Shown piece after piece: positions 16,072 to 24,208 of a stretch of DNA of 64,000 nt (position 1 is its first letter; each line of letters opens with the position of its first letter). The translations under genes were made by a program, and so were the position numbers. Source of the DNA: Tautonia plasticadhaerens (GTDB lineage: Bacteria > Planctomycetota > Planctomycetia > Isosphaerales > Isosphaeraceae); contig NZ_CP036426.1 in assembly GCF_007752535.1 (NCBI RefSeq), positions 3,286,001 through 3,350,000 of the forward strand. The letters run 5' to 3'. A model generated the notes under the pieces. It ran no database searches. It was not told where the DNA came from and saw nothing but the letters and a program-made list of their open reading frames with translations.

Positions 16072-17373
16072 TTTCTGTAAATTCCCGGCCTGAAGGCGGA
16101 CAGGTCACCCCGGTCCCGTCGCCAAACGTCTCCGCCCTGTCTCCCAGCCCTCGCTGACCCCCATCAACACCGCACTGACCAGCCGCAGGACTGATCCCTC
16201 GTTCGGGGTCAACCCCGCCACCTGCGTCCGCCGGCTCACCTCCTCGTTCAGCCGCTCCGGCATGTCGCTCGTCCGCAGCCGCCGCCGGCGGCCCGGCGGC
16301 AGCGTGAAGATGGTCAGCCCCTCCGGCACGTCCTGCTCCAGCCACTCGGCCGGCTTCGGGGCCACGGCCCGGCACCTCCTCGCCGCCAGGCCCAGTCGCC
16401 GCTCGGCCTCGCCGCGATCCGGGGCGTCGAAGACCGCCCGCGGGCCGGCGGCGACCTCCGGCGGCAGCGACGGCCTCGGCACGTAGGCCGGGGCGTCCTC
16501 CGCCGGGGGGGACTGGCCCCGCCGCCGCGGCACGCCGGTCAGCCGGGCGGCCAGGGCCTGCTCCCGGCCGGCGTGGGCGTCGCCGGCGGGCATCTCGACC
16601 CCGTGCGGCCCACGGGCCTGCAGCGAGGCCGGGAAGCCCCGCCAGTGGACCTCCGCCTCCGCCATCGAGACGCCGACCCCGGGGATCGACCGCCGGCCCC
16701 CGGGATCGATGCCGATGGCCGTCAGCACCGCACACGAGACGATCGAGCCGCCGAGGCGGACCTCCTCGCCGCGGGCATCCGGGATCGGGTACGGCGCCTC
16801 CCCCGGCGGGCGGCCCCGCCACCCCTCCGGTCCCTCGTCGAGGGCCCCGGCGGCCCGGCTGACCTGACTGCCGGTGACCTCCGACCCGCGGGGCCGCTCG
16901 GCGATGGCGGCCCCCTTGCCGGTCGAGACGCCCGGCCCGTCCCTCTCGGCGACGGCCGGCTTCGACGCCCGCTCGCTGCGGACGCCCCTCTCCAACGCCG
17001 AGGCATAGGAGTCGAGGCCTCGGGCCTGCGGCACCCGGACGGCGATCGGCCCCATCGGGGTGTGCCGCGTCTCGGGCTTGGAGCCGTTGGCGGAGCCCTT
17101 GCGTGCCTCGGATCGCCGGTGGGGGGCGGCCCCGAGGGCCTGGGTCCGTTCCCGCTCCATGAGCTCGTCGCGCAGGACGCCGATGGCCTGGGCCAGGCCG
17201 TCGGAGCCATGCTCGGCCAGCAGTTCCATGACCTCGTCGATGGCGGCAGGTTGATCCTGGTGGGTCATCGGCGGCGGTCTCCCTGGGGTCGGTCGGCACT
17301 TTCCGGGGGGACCGGCGGTGACCCGCCGCTTCAAGCCGAGCCCTCGCCCAGGCGGGCGGGGAATTTCCAGAAA
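16072..17373 (-). mobile_element. IS256-family insertion sequence
   Basis: A 1,302-bp element bounded by 21-bp imperfect inverted repeats (16072-16092 and 17353-17373; consensus TTTCTGKAAATTCCC, 3 mismatches over 21). It encloses one Mutator/IS256-type transposase on the minus strand. The 8-9 bp flanking the two ends do not match, so the target-site duplication has decayed or the flanks have rearranged. It is the outermost insertion of a cluster of mobile-element relics that extends to about 22.85 kb. Confidence 0.85.
16105..17268 (-). CDS. IS256-family (Mutator-type) transposase, probably decaying
   Basis: DDE transposase of 387 residues, full length for the family, starting MTHQDQPAAIDEVMELL as these proteins typically do. 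The three catalytic residues can be placed: Asp164 (PIPDARGEEVR), Asp230 (PAGDAHAG) and Glu338 (MPERLNEE). Many otherwise conserved positions have changed, however: the usual W-x-R-C-x-F-H block reads RRRGQSPP near residue 250, and several hydrophobic residues are Pro, Gly or Arg. There is no stop or frameshift. The substitutions look like GC-ward drift of a gene no longer under selection, so activity is doubtful. Confidence 0.8.
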   Translation of the reverse strand: MTHQDQPAAIDEVMELLAEHGSDGLAQAIGVLRDELMERERTQALGAAPHRRSEARKGSANGSKPETRHTPMGPIAVRVPQARGLDSYASALERGVRSERASKPAVAERDGPGVSTGKGAAIAERPRGSEVTGSQVSRAAGALDEGPEGWRGRPPGEAPYPIPDARGEEVRLGGSIVSCAVLTAIGIDPGGRRSIPGVGVSMAEAEVHWRGFPASLQARGPHGVEMPAGDAHAGREQALAARLTGVPRRRGQSPPAEDAPAYVPRPSLPPEVAAGPRAVFDAPDRGEAERRLGLAARRCRAVAPKPAEWLEQDVPEGLTIFTLPPGRRRRLRTSDMPERLNEEVSRRTQVAGLTPNEGSVLRLVSAVLMGVSEGWETGRRRLATGPG

Positions 17374-17474
17374 CCAGGATGCACTATCCGCTTCGACCTG
17401 GCCGAAGTGCTGGCCGTCCTGGATGCCGAAGGGCCTGCTCCTCTCTCCAAGGCCAGTGGCCGGGGGGACGAGTG

Positions 17475-17705
17475 ATGTCGATCCAGATCCCACCAGAGGC
17501 TCGCCAGAAAATCGGAGAGGTCCCGGTCGAACGACTGGCCCTTCGCCTCGATGAAGTCGCTGCCGCCCTCGGCCTGAGCCGCCGCGTCCTCGAACGCGAG
17601 CGCTCCGCCCGCCGATTCCCGAACCCTGATCGCGTCGTCGGCAAGATGCCCTTGTGGGCGCCCGAGACGATCCGCCGGTGGGTCGCGGGAGGGGACGGCG
17701 AATGA
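17475..17705 (+). CDS. Excisionase-like helix-turn-helix protein
   Basis: A 76-residue DNA-binding protein. The core (LALRLDEVAAALGLSRRVLE, then WAPETIRRWVAGG) matches the AlpA/MerR-like winged-helix excisionase family that controls prophages and integrative elements. Its TGA overlaps the ATG of the next gene (ATGA at 17702-17705), so the two are coupled. It lies between the IS256 element and the IS3 element and is probably part of an older integrated element that both insertions have eroded. Whether it is still expressed is unknown. Confidence 0.7.
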   Translation: MSIQIPPEARQKIGEVPVERLALRLDEVAAALGLSRRVLERERSARRFPNPDRVVGKMPLWAPETIRRWVAGGDGE

Positions 17706-18062
17706 CGACCCTCCCGCCCCGCCACGCCTGGACCCTGGCCCGCCTCCTCGGTGGACAGGCCGTCAACGGGGAGGCCGACGAGCTTCCCCCGGCCCTCCGC
17801 CTCGTCGCCAACCATCTGGCCGCGATGGAACCCGAGGCGCGACTGGCCGCCTGGCCGATCATTCAAGCAACCCACCCCGATGGGGAGGCGCTTGCCCTGG
17901 CCCTCGCCAGGGTCAATCCCGCTGGACTGCCGCCCGAGGACGAAGCCCAATCGCGAATCCCCGCCACGATCGAAGACCTTTGGAAGCTGATGGCAGAGAC
18001 CTCGTGGCAGTGGGAACCCTGGATCCCGTCGTCCAGGCTGTTCGGAGTCGCCTGTATCGCCC
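17702..18062 (+). pseudogene. Truncated AAA-type ATPase/primase-like gene
   Basis: The frame begins with an ATG that overlaps the previous stop and gives MTTLPPRHAWTLARLLGG..., then a block (IEDLWKLMAETSWQWEPWIP, SSRLFGVA) like the segment just before the Walker A loop of RepA/AAA helicase-type ATPases of planctomycete integrated elements. The sequence leaves the family pattern at about 18050-18062, exactly where the IS3 element begins, and the Walker motifs never appear. About 120 residues remain, so the product cannot be active. No continuation was found beyond the IS3 element. Confidence 0.65.
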
Positions 18063-19394
18063 TGAGTTCTCTGGACGGGGACTTGAGGCTACTCACGCCG
18101 CTGTCGGGACGCCACCGTTCCGGTCTCGTCGGACCTGGCTCGGCGGCCTGTGGCCGTGGCGACCGATCTGCCATCGCTCGTCGTACGTCCGCTCGAACTC
18201 GCCCAACGCCTCGACCAACTCGGCCACCGGGGCGAACGTCCGGACCCAGAGCAGCTGCCCCTTGGGCGTGCGGATGAACCGCTCGGCGCGGCCGTCCCCC
18301 CCCGGCTCCCGCACGAAGCCCGGCGCGCTGGCCATCCCCAGCAAGGCCGGCTCCCGCCGGAAGTCGTCGCCGAGGTAGTCGCTCCCGTGGTCGTGGCGGG
18401 TGGTCAGCCCACGGGCGAACCGGCCTCGAACCGGCCGAAGTGCTCCCGCACGCCCTGCCGCAAGGGCTCCAACGCCTCGAACCGGTTGCTGCCCTTGGCC
18501 ACGTGCAGGCCGACGCATTCGCAGGTGCGGTGGTCCACCGCCACGAAGACGTGCACCGCGCCCTCGCCGGTGGTGACGGTCGTGGTCCTGTCGGTGCCCC
18601 ACAGCGCGTCCGGCTCCTCGGCCGTGATCGTGCCGTCGTGGGCCTTCGGGCCGCGGGCGTGGCCGCCCCGGCGGGGGGCCCGGAGGTGGTGCCCCCGCAT
18701 CGGCCGCCGCACCCGCCCGGACGCCGCGCGGATGCCCTGAGGCCGCAGGCGGGCCCAGGCCTTGCGGTAGCCCTCGCCGGTGAACGGGCTCTCGGCCGGC
18801 ACCCGGCGGACGTGGACCACCAGCCCCTCGTCGGTGGCCGCCCCGGCCGGCCCCCGCTTCCCGGGGGCCGGCCGCTGCTCCGGCGGGACGGCCTCCCGGG
18901 CCTTGAGGTCGTCGGCCGTCGCGCGGGCCAGGCCGAAGATGCGGCAGGCCCGCTGCATGCCGTACCGCTTGCCGGTCGAGGGGGAGGCGGACCGGCTCAG
19001 GTGCTCCGCCTCCCCGACGCGAAAGGGCGGCCGCCCTCCAGGTGCCGGCACCTCATGCCGAGCGGCTGGCGATCCATCGTCAGCTGGCCGCCCTCGGCCT
19101 GGAGCCGGGCGACCAGCTCGTCCCGGCCGTCGGCCGGCCGGCCCTTGAGGGCCGCCGTGCCGCCGTCGAGGAAGCCGTCCCGCCAGGAGGAGAGGGTGGC
19201 GGCGGTGACGCCCAGCTCCCGGGAGAGGGTGTCGAGGTCCTCGCCCCGCAGCAGGCGGACGACGGCCTCGGCCTTCCGCCTGGCGGGGAAGCGGCCCCGA
19301 TCGGGCGACTCAGGTGTGCTGCGATTCTGGGTCACCTCGGGCATTCCTTGCTGGGCCATTATGGCCCATGAGAGTGCCCTGAGAAAATCTCAGG
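18061..19394 (-). mobile_element. Decayed IS3-family insertion sequence
   Basis: Region covering the two IS3 open frames plus likely ends: CCTGAG at 18061 and its complement CTCAGG at 19389-19394, with partial similarity continuing inward (TTCTC then GG). Length about 1.33 kb is normal for IS3. It interrupts the ATPase-like gene at its left end. Boundaries are tentative because the terminal repeats are imperfect and no 3-4 bp target duplication is clear. Confidence 0.65.
18093..19359 (-). pseudogene. IS3-family transposase OrfA/OrfB, frameshifted
   Basis: OrfA (18997-19359) has the helix-turn-helix block RRKAEAVVRLLRGEDLDTLS followed by RELGVTAATLSSWRDGFLDG. OrfB starts in an overlapping frame (YGMQRACRIFGLARATA) and carries the integrase core: first Asp in ALWGTDRTTT, second Asp in VFVAVDHRTCECVG, then EALEPLRQGVREHFGRF. 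The frame is lost near 18405-18420: the continuation LTTRHDHGSDYLGDDF and the catalytic-Glu region RAERFIRTPKGQLLWV lie in a different frame (18093-18602). That break is additional to the programmed OrfA/OrfB frameshift, so the element is inactive. Confidence 0.85.
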
Positions 19395-19415
19395 CGAAGG
19401 AGTTGACCTATCGGC

Positions 19416-20349
19416 ATGGTCGACGCAACCCCTGTGGACAGCATCCGGCGGTAGTATCTGGACCTCACGCCGCTCCTGAACGAACGGCTCCGGCGGCCCT
19501 GGGCCGCCGCCGAGGCCAGGGAGATCGGCTGGGGTGGCGTGACCGCCGTCGCCCTCGCCACCGTGCCCTCGCAGACGACCATCGCCGTCGGGCTCCGGGA
19601 GCTACAGCAGCCGCCCCTCAAGCCCGATCACGACCCGCCCATCGATCGGGTCCGCAGGCCGGGCGGTGGGCGCAAGCCCGTCACCTCGCACGACCCGTCG
19701 CTCCTGGCCGACCTGGGGGAGTTGGTCGATCCCGTGACCCGAGGCGACCCGCAGTCGCCCCCGCGCTGGACCTGCAAGGGCACCCGCAAGCACGCCGAGG
19801 CCCTCGGGCAACAGGGCCATGCCGTCGGCTCTCGCACGGTGGCCGCCCTGCTCTGGGAGTTGGGCTACAGCCTCCAGTCCAACCGCAAGACGAGGGAGGG
19901 GGCCTCGCACCCCGACCGCAACGCCCGGTTCCAGTACATCAGCGATCAGGTCCGCCTCTTCCAGCGTCGGGGCCAGCCGGTCGTCTCGGTGGATACCAAT
20001 GAAGGAGGAACTGGTCGGCGACTTCAGGAACGCCGGGCGGGAGTACCAACCGAAGGGGCATCCCGAGGGGGTGCGGGTCTACGACTTCCCGGACGAGGAA
20101 CTGGGCAAGGCGATCCCCTACGGGGTCTACGACCTGACGGCCGACCGGGAGTGGGTCAGCATCGGGATCAACCACGACACGCCCCGGCTCGCCGCCGAGT
20201 CGCTGCGGCGATGGTGGGTCAATATGGGCTCGCAGGTCTATCCCGAGGCGAGGGAGTTGCTGGTGACTGCCGATTCCGGCGGGAGCGACGGCGTCCGGGT
20301 GCGGTTGTCCGATCCCTTCGCGGCCACCCATGTCGATCCACGGACGTAG
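19416..20349 (+). pseudogene. ISAzo13-family transposase relic
   Basis: The start MVDATPVDSIRR is followed by a TAG at 19452-19454 where the family normally has a sense codon, then YLDLTPLLNERLRRPWAAAE continues the family sequence. Near 20000 one extra T (in ACCAATGAAGG) shifts the frame; removing it restores VSVDT-KKEELVGDFRNAGRE. The match then runs through YGVYDLTADREWVSIGINHD and LLVTADSGGSDGVRVRL and ends abruptly at about 20320, so roughly the C-terminal quarter is missing. Three independent lesions make it dead. It lies 22 bp from the right end of the IS3 element. Confidence 0.85.
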
Positions 20350-20455
20350 ACCGAAAGACCAGGGCGATGGCTGTCGCCTGGCGGAGGAGTGATCGGTGAC
20401 GTGAACCAGGTCTCGGATGTGGGAAGACTCCGAGACGGACGGGCGAAAACGAAAC

Positions 20456-20477
20456 CGGGACGCCCGAAGGCGTCCCG
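20456..20477 (-). terminator. Intrinsic-type terminator of the PEP-CTERM gene
   Basis: A 9-bp perfect stem, CGGGACGCC and GGCGTCCCG, closed by a CGAA tetraloop, 39 bp past the PEP-CTERM stop codon. On the minus strand it is followed by a T-rich run (gtttcgttttcg), the best intrinsic terminator in the window. Confidence 0.75.
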
Positions 20478-20515
20478 GCGTGATGGTCGAGCGTGAGAGA
20501 GCGGGTATCAGCCGC

Positions 20516-21436
20516 TCAAGCCACCTTCGAGCGGCGGCTGCGGATGCGGTATCCCACCATCCCGACGAGGCCGACGGAGAGCAACAGGGAGCTCGTCGGC
20601 TCGGGGATGACGGCGAACGACGCGGTCGCGTCCGCCTGGAAGAGGAAGTTCGGGCCGGTGAGGCCGTTGACCGCGCCGAGCGACGCGAGCGTCGCCGCGG
20701 GCGTGCCGTCGAACATCATCGCCGCCGGGTCGACCTGGCTGAAGGGGACGACGTTCGAGGTGTTGAAGTTGAAGCTGAAGGTCGAGAGATCGGTCAGGAA
20801 GAAGTTCGAGTCCTGGAACTCGGTGTCCACGGTGATCAGCGTGCCGCCGGCACCGGTGACCGAGTTGAGGTTGCTGTACTGGTTGCCGTTGGGCGACTGG
20901 TCGAGGGCGACGGGGTTGGTCGAGATGACCGCGAAGCCTCCGCCGCCGTCCTGGTTGATGGTCCCCCGATAGATCAGGGTGCCGTCGTTGAAGCCCGTCC
21001 CGGCCAGATCGTTGGCGTTATTGCCCGGATCGAAGTAGATCTCGATGAAGCTACCCGTCTGGTCGGTATTCGTGCTGAACGAGGCGGCCGTCGAGGTCCC
21101 CGAGGCGATCTCGTTGAACCTCGCGACGATCGTCAGCTCGCCGGCCGTGTCCACGCCCGGAACGACCAGGGTGTTGTTGTTGGCATCCCGCAGGGCAGCG
21201 ACCTTGGCCTGGTAGAGGAGCTCGAACGGCGTGTCGAAGATGACGCTACCATTGGCGATGGCGTTCACAGCCAGGGCGTTGCCTGGTGCTTGGTCGAACT
21301 GGCCGACGGCGAGGCTGGTCGCCCCGGCGGTCCCGTTCGGGTCGAAGTTGATGATCGAAGCGGCTTGAGAGGCCGAATTGCCGACCATGGCCAAGACGAT
21401 AAACGTCAGGCCGGAGACGAGCGACATTCTTGACAT
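20516..21436 (-). CDS. PEP-CTERM sorting-domain protein
   Basis: Exported protein of 306 residues with a Sec signal (LVSGLTFIVLAMVGNSASQA) and a C-terminal PEP-CTERM tag: IPEPTSS, a hydrophobic helix (LLLSVGLVGMVGY) and a basic end (RIRSRRSKVA). Such proteins are processed by an exosortase and anchored or released at the cell surface, often in exopolysaccharide producers; no exosortase is in the window. The mature domain is Asn/Thr/Gly/Ser-rich and lower in charge than its neighbours, with no named domain. ATG 21436 has a GAGGAAG ribosome site 5 nt upstream. It is intact though flanked on both sides by transposase relics. Confidence 0.9.
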   Translation of the reverse strand: MSRMSLVSGLTFIVLAMVGNSASQAASIINFDPNGTAGATSLAVGQFDQAPGNALAVNAIANGSVIFDTPFELLYQAKVAALRDANNNTLVVPGVDTAGELTIVARFNEIASGTSTAASFSTNTDQTGSFIEIYFDPGNNANDLAGTGFNDGTLIYRGTINQDGGGGFAVISTNPVALDQSPNGNQYSNLNSVTGAGGTLITVDTEFQDSNFFLTDLSTFSFNFNTSNVVPFSQVDPAAMMFDGTPAATLASLGAVNGLTGPNFLFQADATASFAVIPEPTSSLLLSVGLVGMVGYRIRSRRSKVA

Positions 21437-22205
21437 GCGACTTCCTCGATAAGACGTCCTGTGTGAACCGTCGCAGAACACTTTAATCCCCTGTGACTCG
21501 CTCGCACATTGCAGGGCCAACTCTCCCCGAACGCGCTGCGACACTCAATGGGTGTTCGGAAAAATCGACATCGGGGAACGTGGGAATACACCACGCGACG
21601 CTCCACGCCGCCGTGAACCCACGCTCGGGTACAATCCCCGGGGCGCAGGTTGTCCCCCGCGGACGGCGAAGTTGAGCAATTCCGGCGCCAGTGCCCCGAC
21701 TTCGCGCCCGAAACGAGGTTATGGATGGGATCATTCGCCATTTGACCCGTGCGTGGAACCACGATCGAGGATGTCGTTTGGGGTGCGATTCGGCTTAAGT
21801 AATTCCGGTCCAAGATGTTGCGCTGCGACGTCCTGCAATTGGCCCCGAGGGTCGCCCGACTCGATTGAGCCTGGATCTCCGCCGACCCCGGTGTCGAAAC
21901 GATGCCACTCCAGGTCGAGGGAGGGCCGCAACACCACCCCCTTGTGGCGACGCCTCGCCCTCGACGAGTTGGCCGGTCAGCGAGCCACGCCGAGCTTCTG
22001 CGCCCGTTGCTCGTCCACGACGGCGAAGGCCGGCTCGACGGATTGCCGCCGCGTCTCGGGGGTCATCTCCAGGTCTTCGGTGGCCCTGGACCCCGTACAC
22101 CTTCGAGGCGACGCCCCGGATCGGGTTGATGTTGCAAACCACGCGACGATGGCCGACGAACCGTGGCGTGTGGCCTGCGCGGCAGGTCTAGATAAATAAG
22201 GGGCG
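21437..22205. other. Gap between PEP-CTERM gene and IS5 relic
   Basis: The first 100 bp (AT-richer) should hold the PEP-CTERM promoter. The rest has no intact gene. On the minus strand between about 22130 and 21730 some stretches look protein-like across frames (VCNINPIRGVASKVYGVQG; MTPETRRQSVEPAFAVVDEQ; VVLRPSLDLEWHRFDT) and are broken by stops, suggesting a dead gene of unknown family. Confidence 0.4.
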
Positions 22206-22800
22206 TCAGGCGGCTACCGGTCTGGGGTCACGGAACTCGGGGTCCACATCCGAGGGCTCGAGGCGGTGGAGCATCAATCGGATCATCGCCAGCTCGATGA
22301 ACGACTCCGACGACCGGACACACCTCTCCCGGTCCACGCTCAGGCGGCGGCAACGCCCCAGCCAGGCGAACGTCCGCTCCACCGTCCGCCGGATCGGCAG
22401 CCGCCCCCGACCCCGACTGCCCTCGGGGCGGCGGATGACCTCCAGGTCCCACTTCGCATGCTCCTCGACCCACTCGTAGAGCGTGAAGTCGTGTTCCTTC
22501 GAGTCGCCGCACATCCCCCGGACCTTGCCCATCGGCCGGCCGTCGAGCCGGGCGAACAGGGCCGGCGCCGCCGCCGCATCGTCGACCGAGACGGCGGTGA
22601 CCAGCACGGCCAAGAGCAACCCCATGCGATCGACGACGATGTGACGCTCCCGCCCGCCGACGTCCTCGGGATTGTCCCGGCCCCGCCGCTCGCCCCCGGA
22701 GGTCGTGTCGACCGACTGGCTGTCGAGGCTCGCCGAAGTACGGGGGCGGTACGGCTCCCCACGAGGCCGGGCGGGGCGCGATCCAGGAGCGTCGTCGGTC
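22206..22800 (-). pseudogene. IS5-family transposase relic (C-terminal part)
   Basis: The C-terminal two thirds of an IS5-type (IS1031/ISL2-like) transposase: SLDSQSVDTTSGGE with the first catalytic Asp, then GGRERHIVVDRMGLLLAVLV, and the catalytic-Glu block RRTVERTFAWLGRCRRLS followed by LAMIRLMLHRLEP. The N-terminal domain before LDSQSV is not recognisable and the central part (FARLDGRPMGKVRGMCGDSK) is altered, lacking the usual DGGY-type second Asp context. It ends only about 55 bp from the glycosyltransferase stop codon, so the insertion abuts the 3' end of the biosynthetic cluster. Confidence 0.8.
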
Positions 22801-22854
22801 GAGGGGACATGGGGACCTGATCGCACCATCGGGGATGGGGCACCACCCCCACGG

Positions 22855-24105
22855 CTACGATGGAGATTGCTTGCGGAAACCATCATCAAACAATCTGTCG
22901 ACAACATTCACAGAACACTGATTGAACTTCCCTGAGATCGACCGGGCGGCGGCCGAGAACGACGGGGCCTCCAGGATCCGGCCGACTGCGGCTCGAATCG
23001 CGGGGGGGGATAGCCGATCCGAGCGTAGGGTCAGGCCGGCGCCGAGCCGTTGGACCGACTGCATGTTGAGGTGCTGGTCCAGGTTACCGGCGACCCCGAT
23101 CACGGGGGTGGCGGCGGCCAGGGCCTGTTGCGTGGCGGGGCTCCCGCCGTTGCAGATGACCAGCTGGGCGCGGGCGGCGGCCTGCCGACCCGGCAAGTAC
23201 GGGGCGAGGCGGGTGTTGGGAGGGATCGAGCCGAGACGTCCCCGGTCGAGGCTGGCTGCCAGGATCGTGAGCGGCCGATCGGCCAGCGCATCCAGGACGA
23301 TGGGGAGCAGGTCCGCCCGGCCCGAGCTGCCGAGGTTCACATAGACGGCGGGGCGGTCATCGGGGATGTCCGCCCACCACTCGGGCGTTGCGACCGCCGG
23401 GGACCAGAGGAGGGGGCCCACGAAGTGGTGACCGGGGGGCAGCTCGGATGTCTCCACGTATCCCGGGAAATCCGCGTAGAGGACCCGATCCGCGTCCGTA
23501 TAGATACGGCGGAGATCCGTGCCGAGGCTGGCGAGGCCGAATTCCCTCCTCACCCGGTTCAGCGGGATCGTATGGGACGCGAACGCGAGGGGGCGGACCG
23601 CGCGGAACAGGGGCCCGGCCAACGGCAAGGGCAGGAGATTCGTGAGCGGCCGGAGTTCCGGCACCGGGTAACGCTGCCGGGCGTAGGGGCTCCAGTAGGC
23701 GTTGGTGATGGCGAGATACGGGACTCCCGCGAGGCGGGCGCTGATGGACAGCGACAGCCGGAAGTCGCCGATGATCGCATCCGGGGCCGCCTCCCGGATG
23801 ACCTCCAGGTCCTCCCGGACGTACCCGCGGAGCGTCGCCGCATCGTAGCACGGGCGACCCCGGGCCAGGGCCCCCAGGAACTGCTCGGTCGGGATGGAGC
23901 GGATCGGCCGCACCGGGAAGGGGAGGTCGCCCCAGAGCGGCCGATGCCTCGGGTCCACGGCCAGGCGTATCTCGAAGCGACCCGAATCCAGCGCCTGGGC
24001 CAGGGCGATTGGCCGGGCGACGTGGGCCAGCGTCACGGCCTCGGCCACGAAAAGCAGTCGGAATCGGGGCCCCCGGCCGGTCGGGGGGCGGATGACGGGG
24101 TCCAT
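22855..24105 (-). CDS. GT1/MurG-like glycosyltransferase
   Basis: A 416-residue GT-B fold glycosyltransferase of the UDP-glucuronosyl/macrolide (MGT) type. The N-terminal acceptor half starts RLLFVAEAVTLAHVARPIAL, and the C-terminal nucleotide-sugar half shows DRPAVYVNLGSSGRADLL, then the donor motif VICNGGSPATQQALAAATPV followed by GVAGNLDQHLNMQ, where DQ is the usual sugar-contacting pair. No membrane helix is seen. It is the last gene of the FeeM cluster but is separated from the nitroreductase by 103 bp containing three strong GC hairpins, so its expression may be lower or separately controlled. It could glycosylate the cluster product; the acceptor is unknown. Confidence 0.88.
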   Translation of the reverse strand: MDPVIRPPTGRGPRFRLLFVAEAVTLAHVARPIALAQALDSGRFEIRLAVDPRHRPLWGDLPFPVRPIRSIPTEQFLGALARGRPCYDAATLRGYVREDLEVIREAAPDAIIGDFRLSLSISARLAGVPYLAITNAYWSPYARQRYPVPELRPLTNLLPLPLAGPLFRAVRPLAFASHTIPLNRVRREFGLASLGTDLRRIYTDADRVLYADFPGYVETSELPPGHHFVGPLLWSPAVATPEWWADIPDDRPAVYVNLGSSGRADLLPIVLDALADRPLTILAASLDRGRLGSIPPNTRLAPYLPGRQAAARAQLVICNGGSPATQQALAAATPVIGVAGNLDQHLNMQSVQRLGAGLTLRSDRLSPPAIRAAVGRILEAPSFSAAARSISGKFNQCSVNVVDRLFDDGFRKQSPS

Positions 24106-24133
24106 CGACGGATGCTCCTGGCTCGATGTGCCG

Positions 24134-24204
24134 GGAGGCCGGGCTCCCGATCCGGGCCTCCGGGGCGGGCGTGCCCGCCTCGCCCCCGCCCGGGGACGGG
24201 GGCG
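24134..24204 (-). terminator. Three consecutive GC hairpins between nitroreductase and glycosyltransferase genes
   Basis: Just past the nitroreductase stop (24209) the sequence holds CGCCCCCG/CGGGGGCG (24181-24188 with 24197-24204), GGCGGGC/GCCCGCC (24064+100, i.e. 24164-24170 with 24173-24179) and GGAGGCC/GGCCTCC (24134-24140 with 24155-24161). There is no U tract, so this is better read as an attenuator or mRNA-processing/stability block than a full terminator. Confidence 0.5.
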
Positions 24205-24208
24205 AGGT

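Noticed and set aside
18063-19392. Target-site duplication for the IS3 element
   Set aside because: The three flanking bases differ (GCC versus GGC), so boundaries and duplication cannot be claimed.
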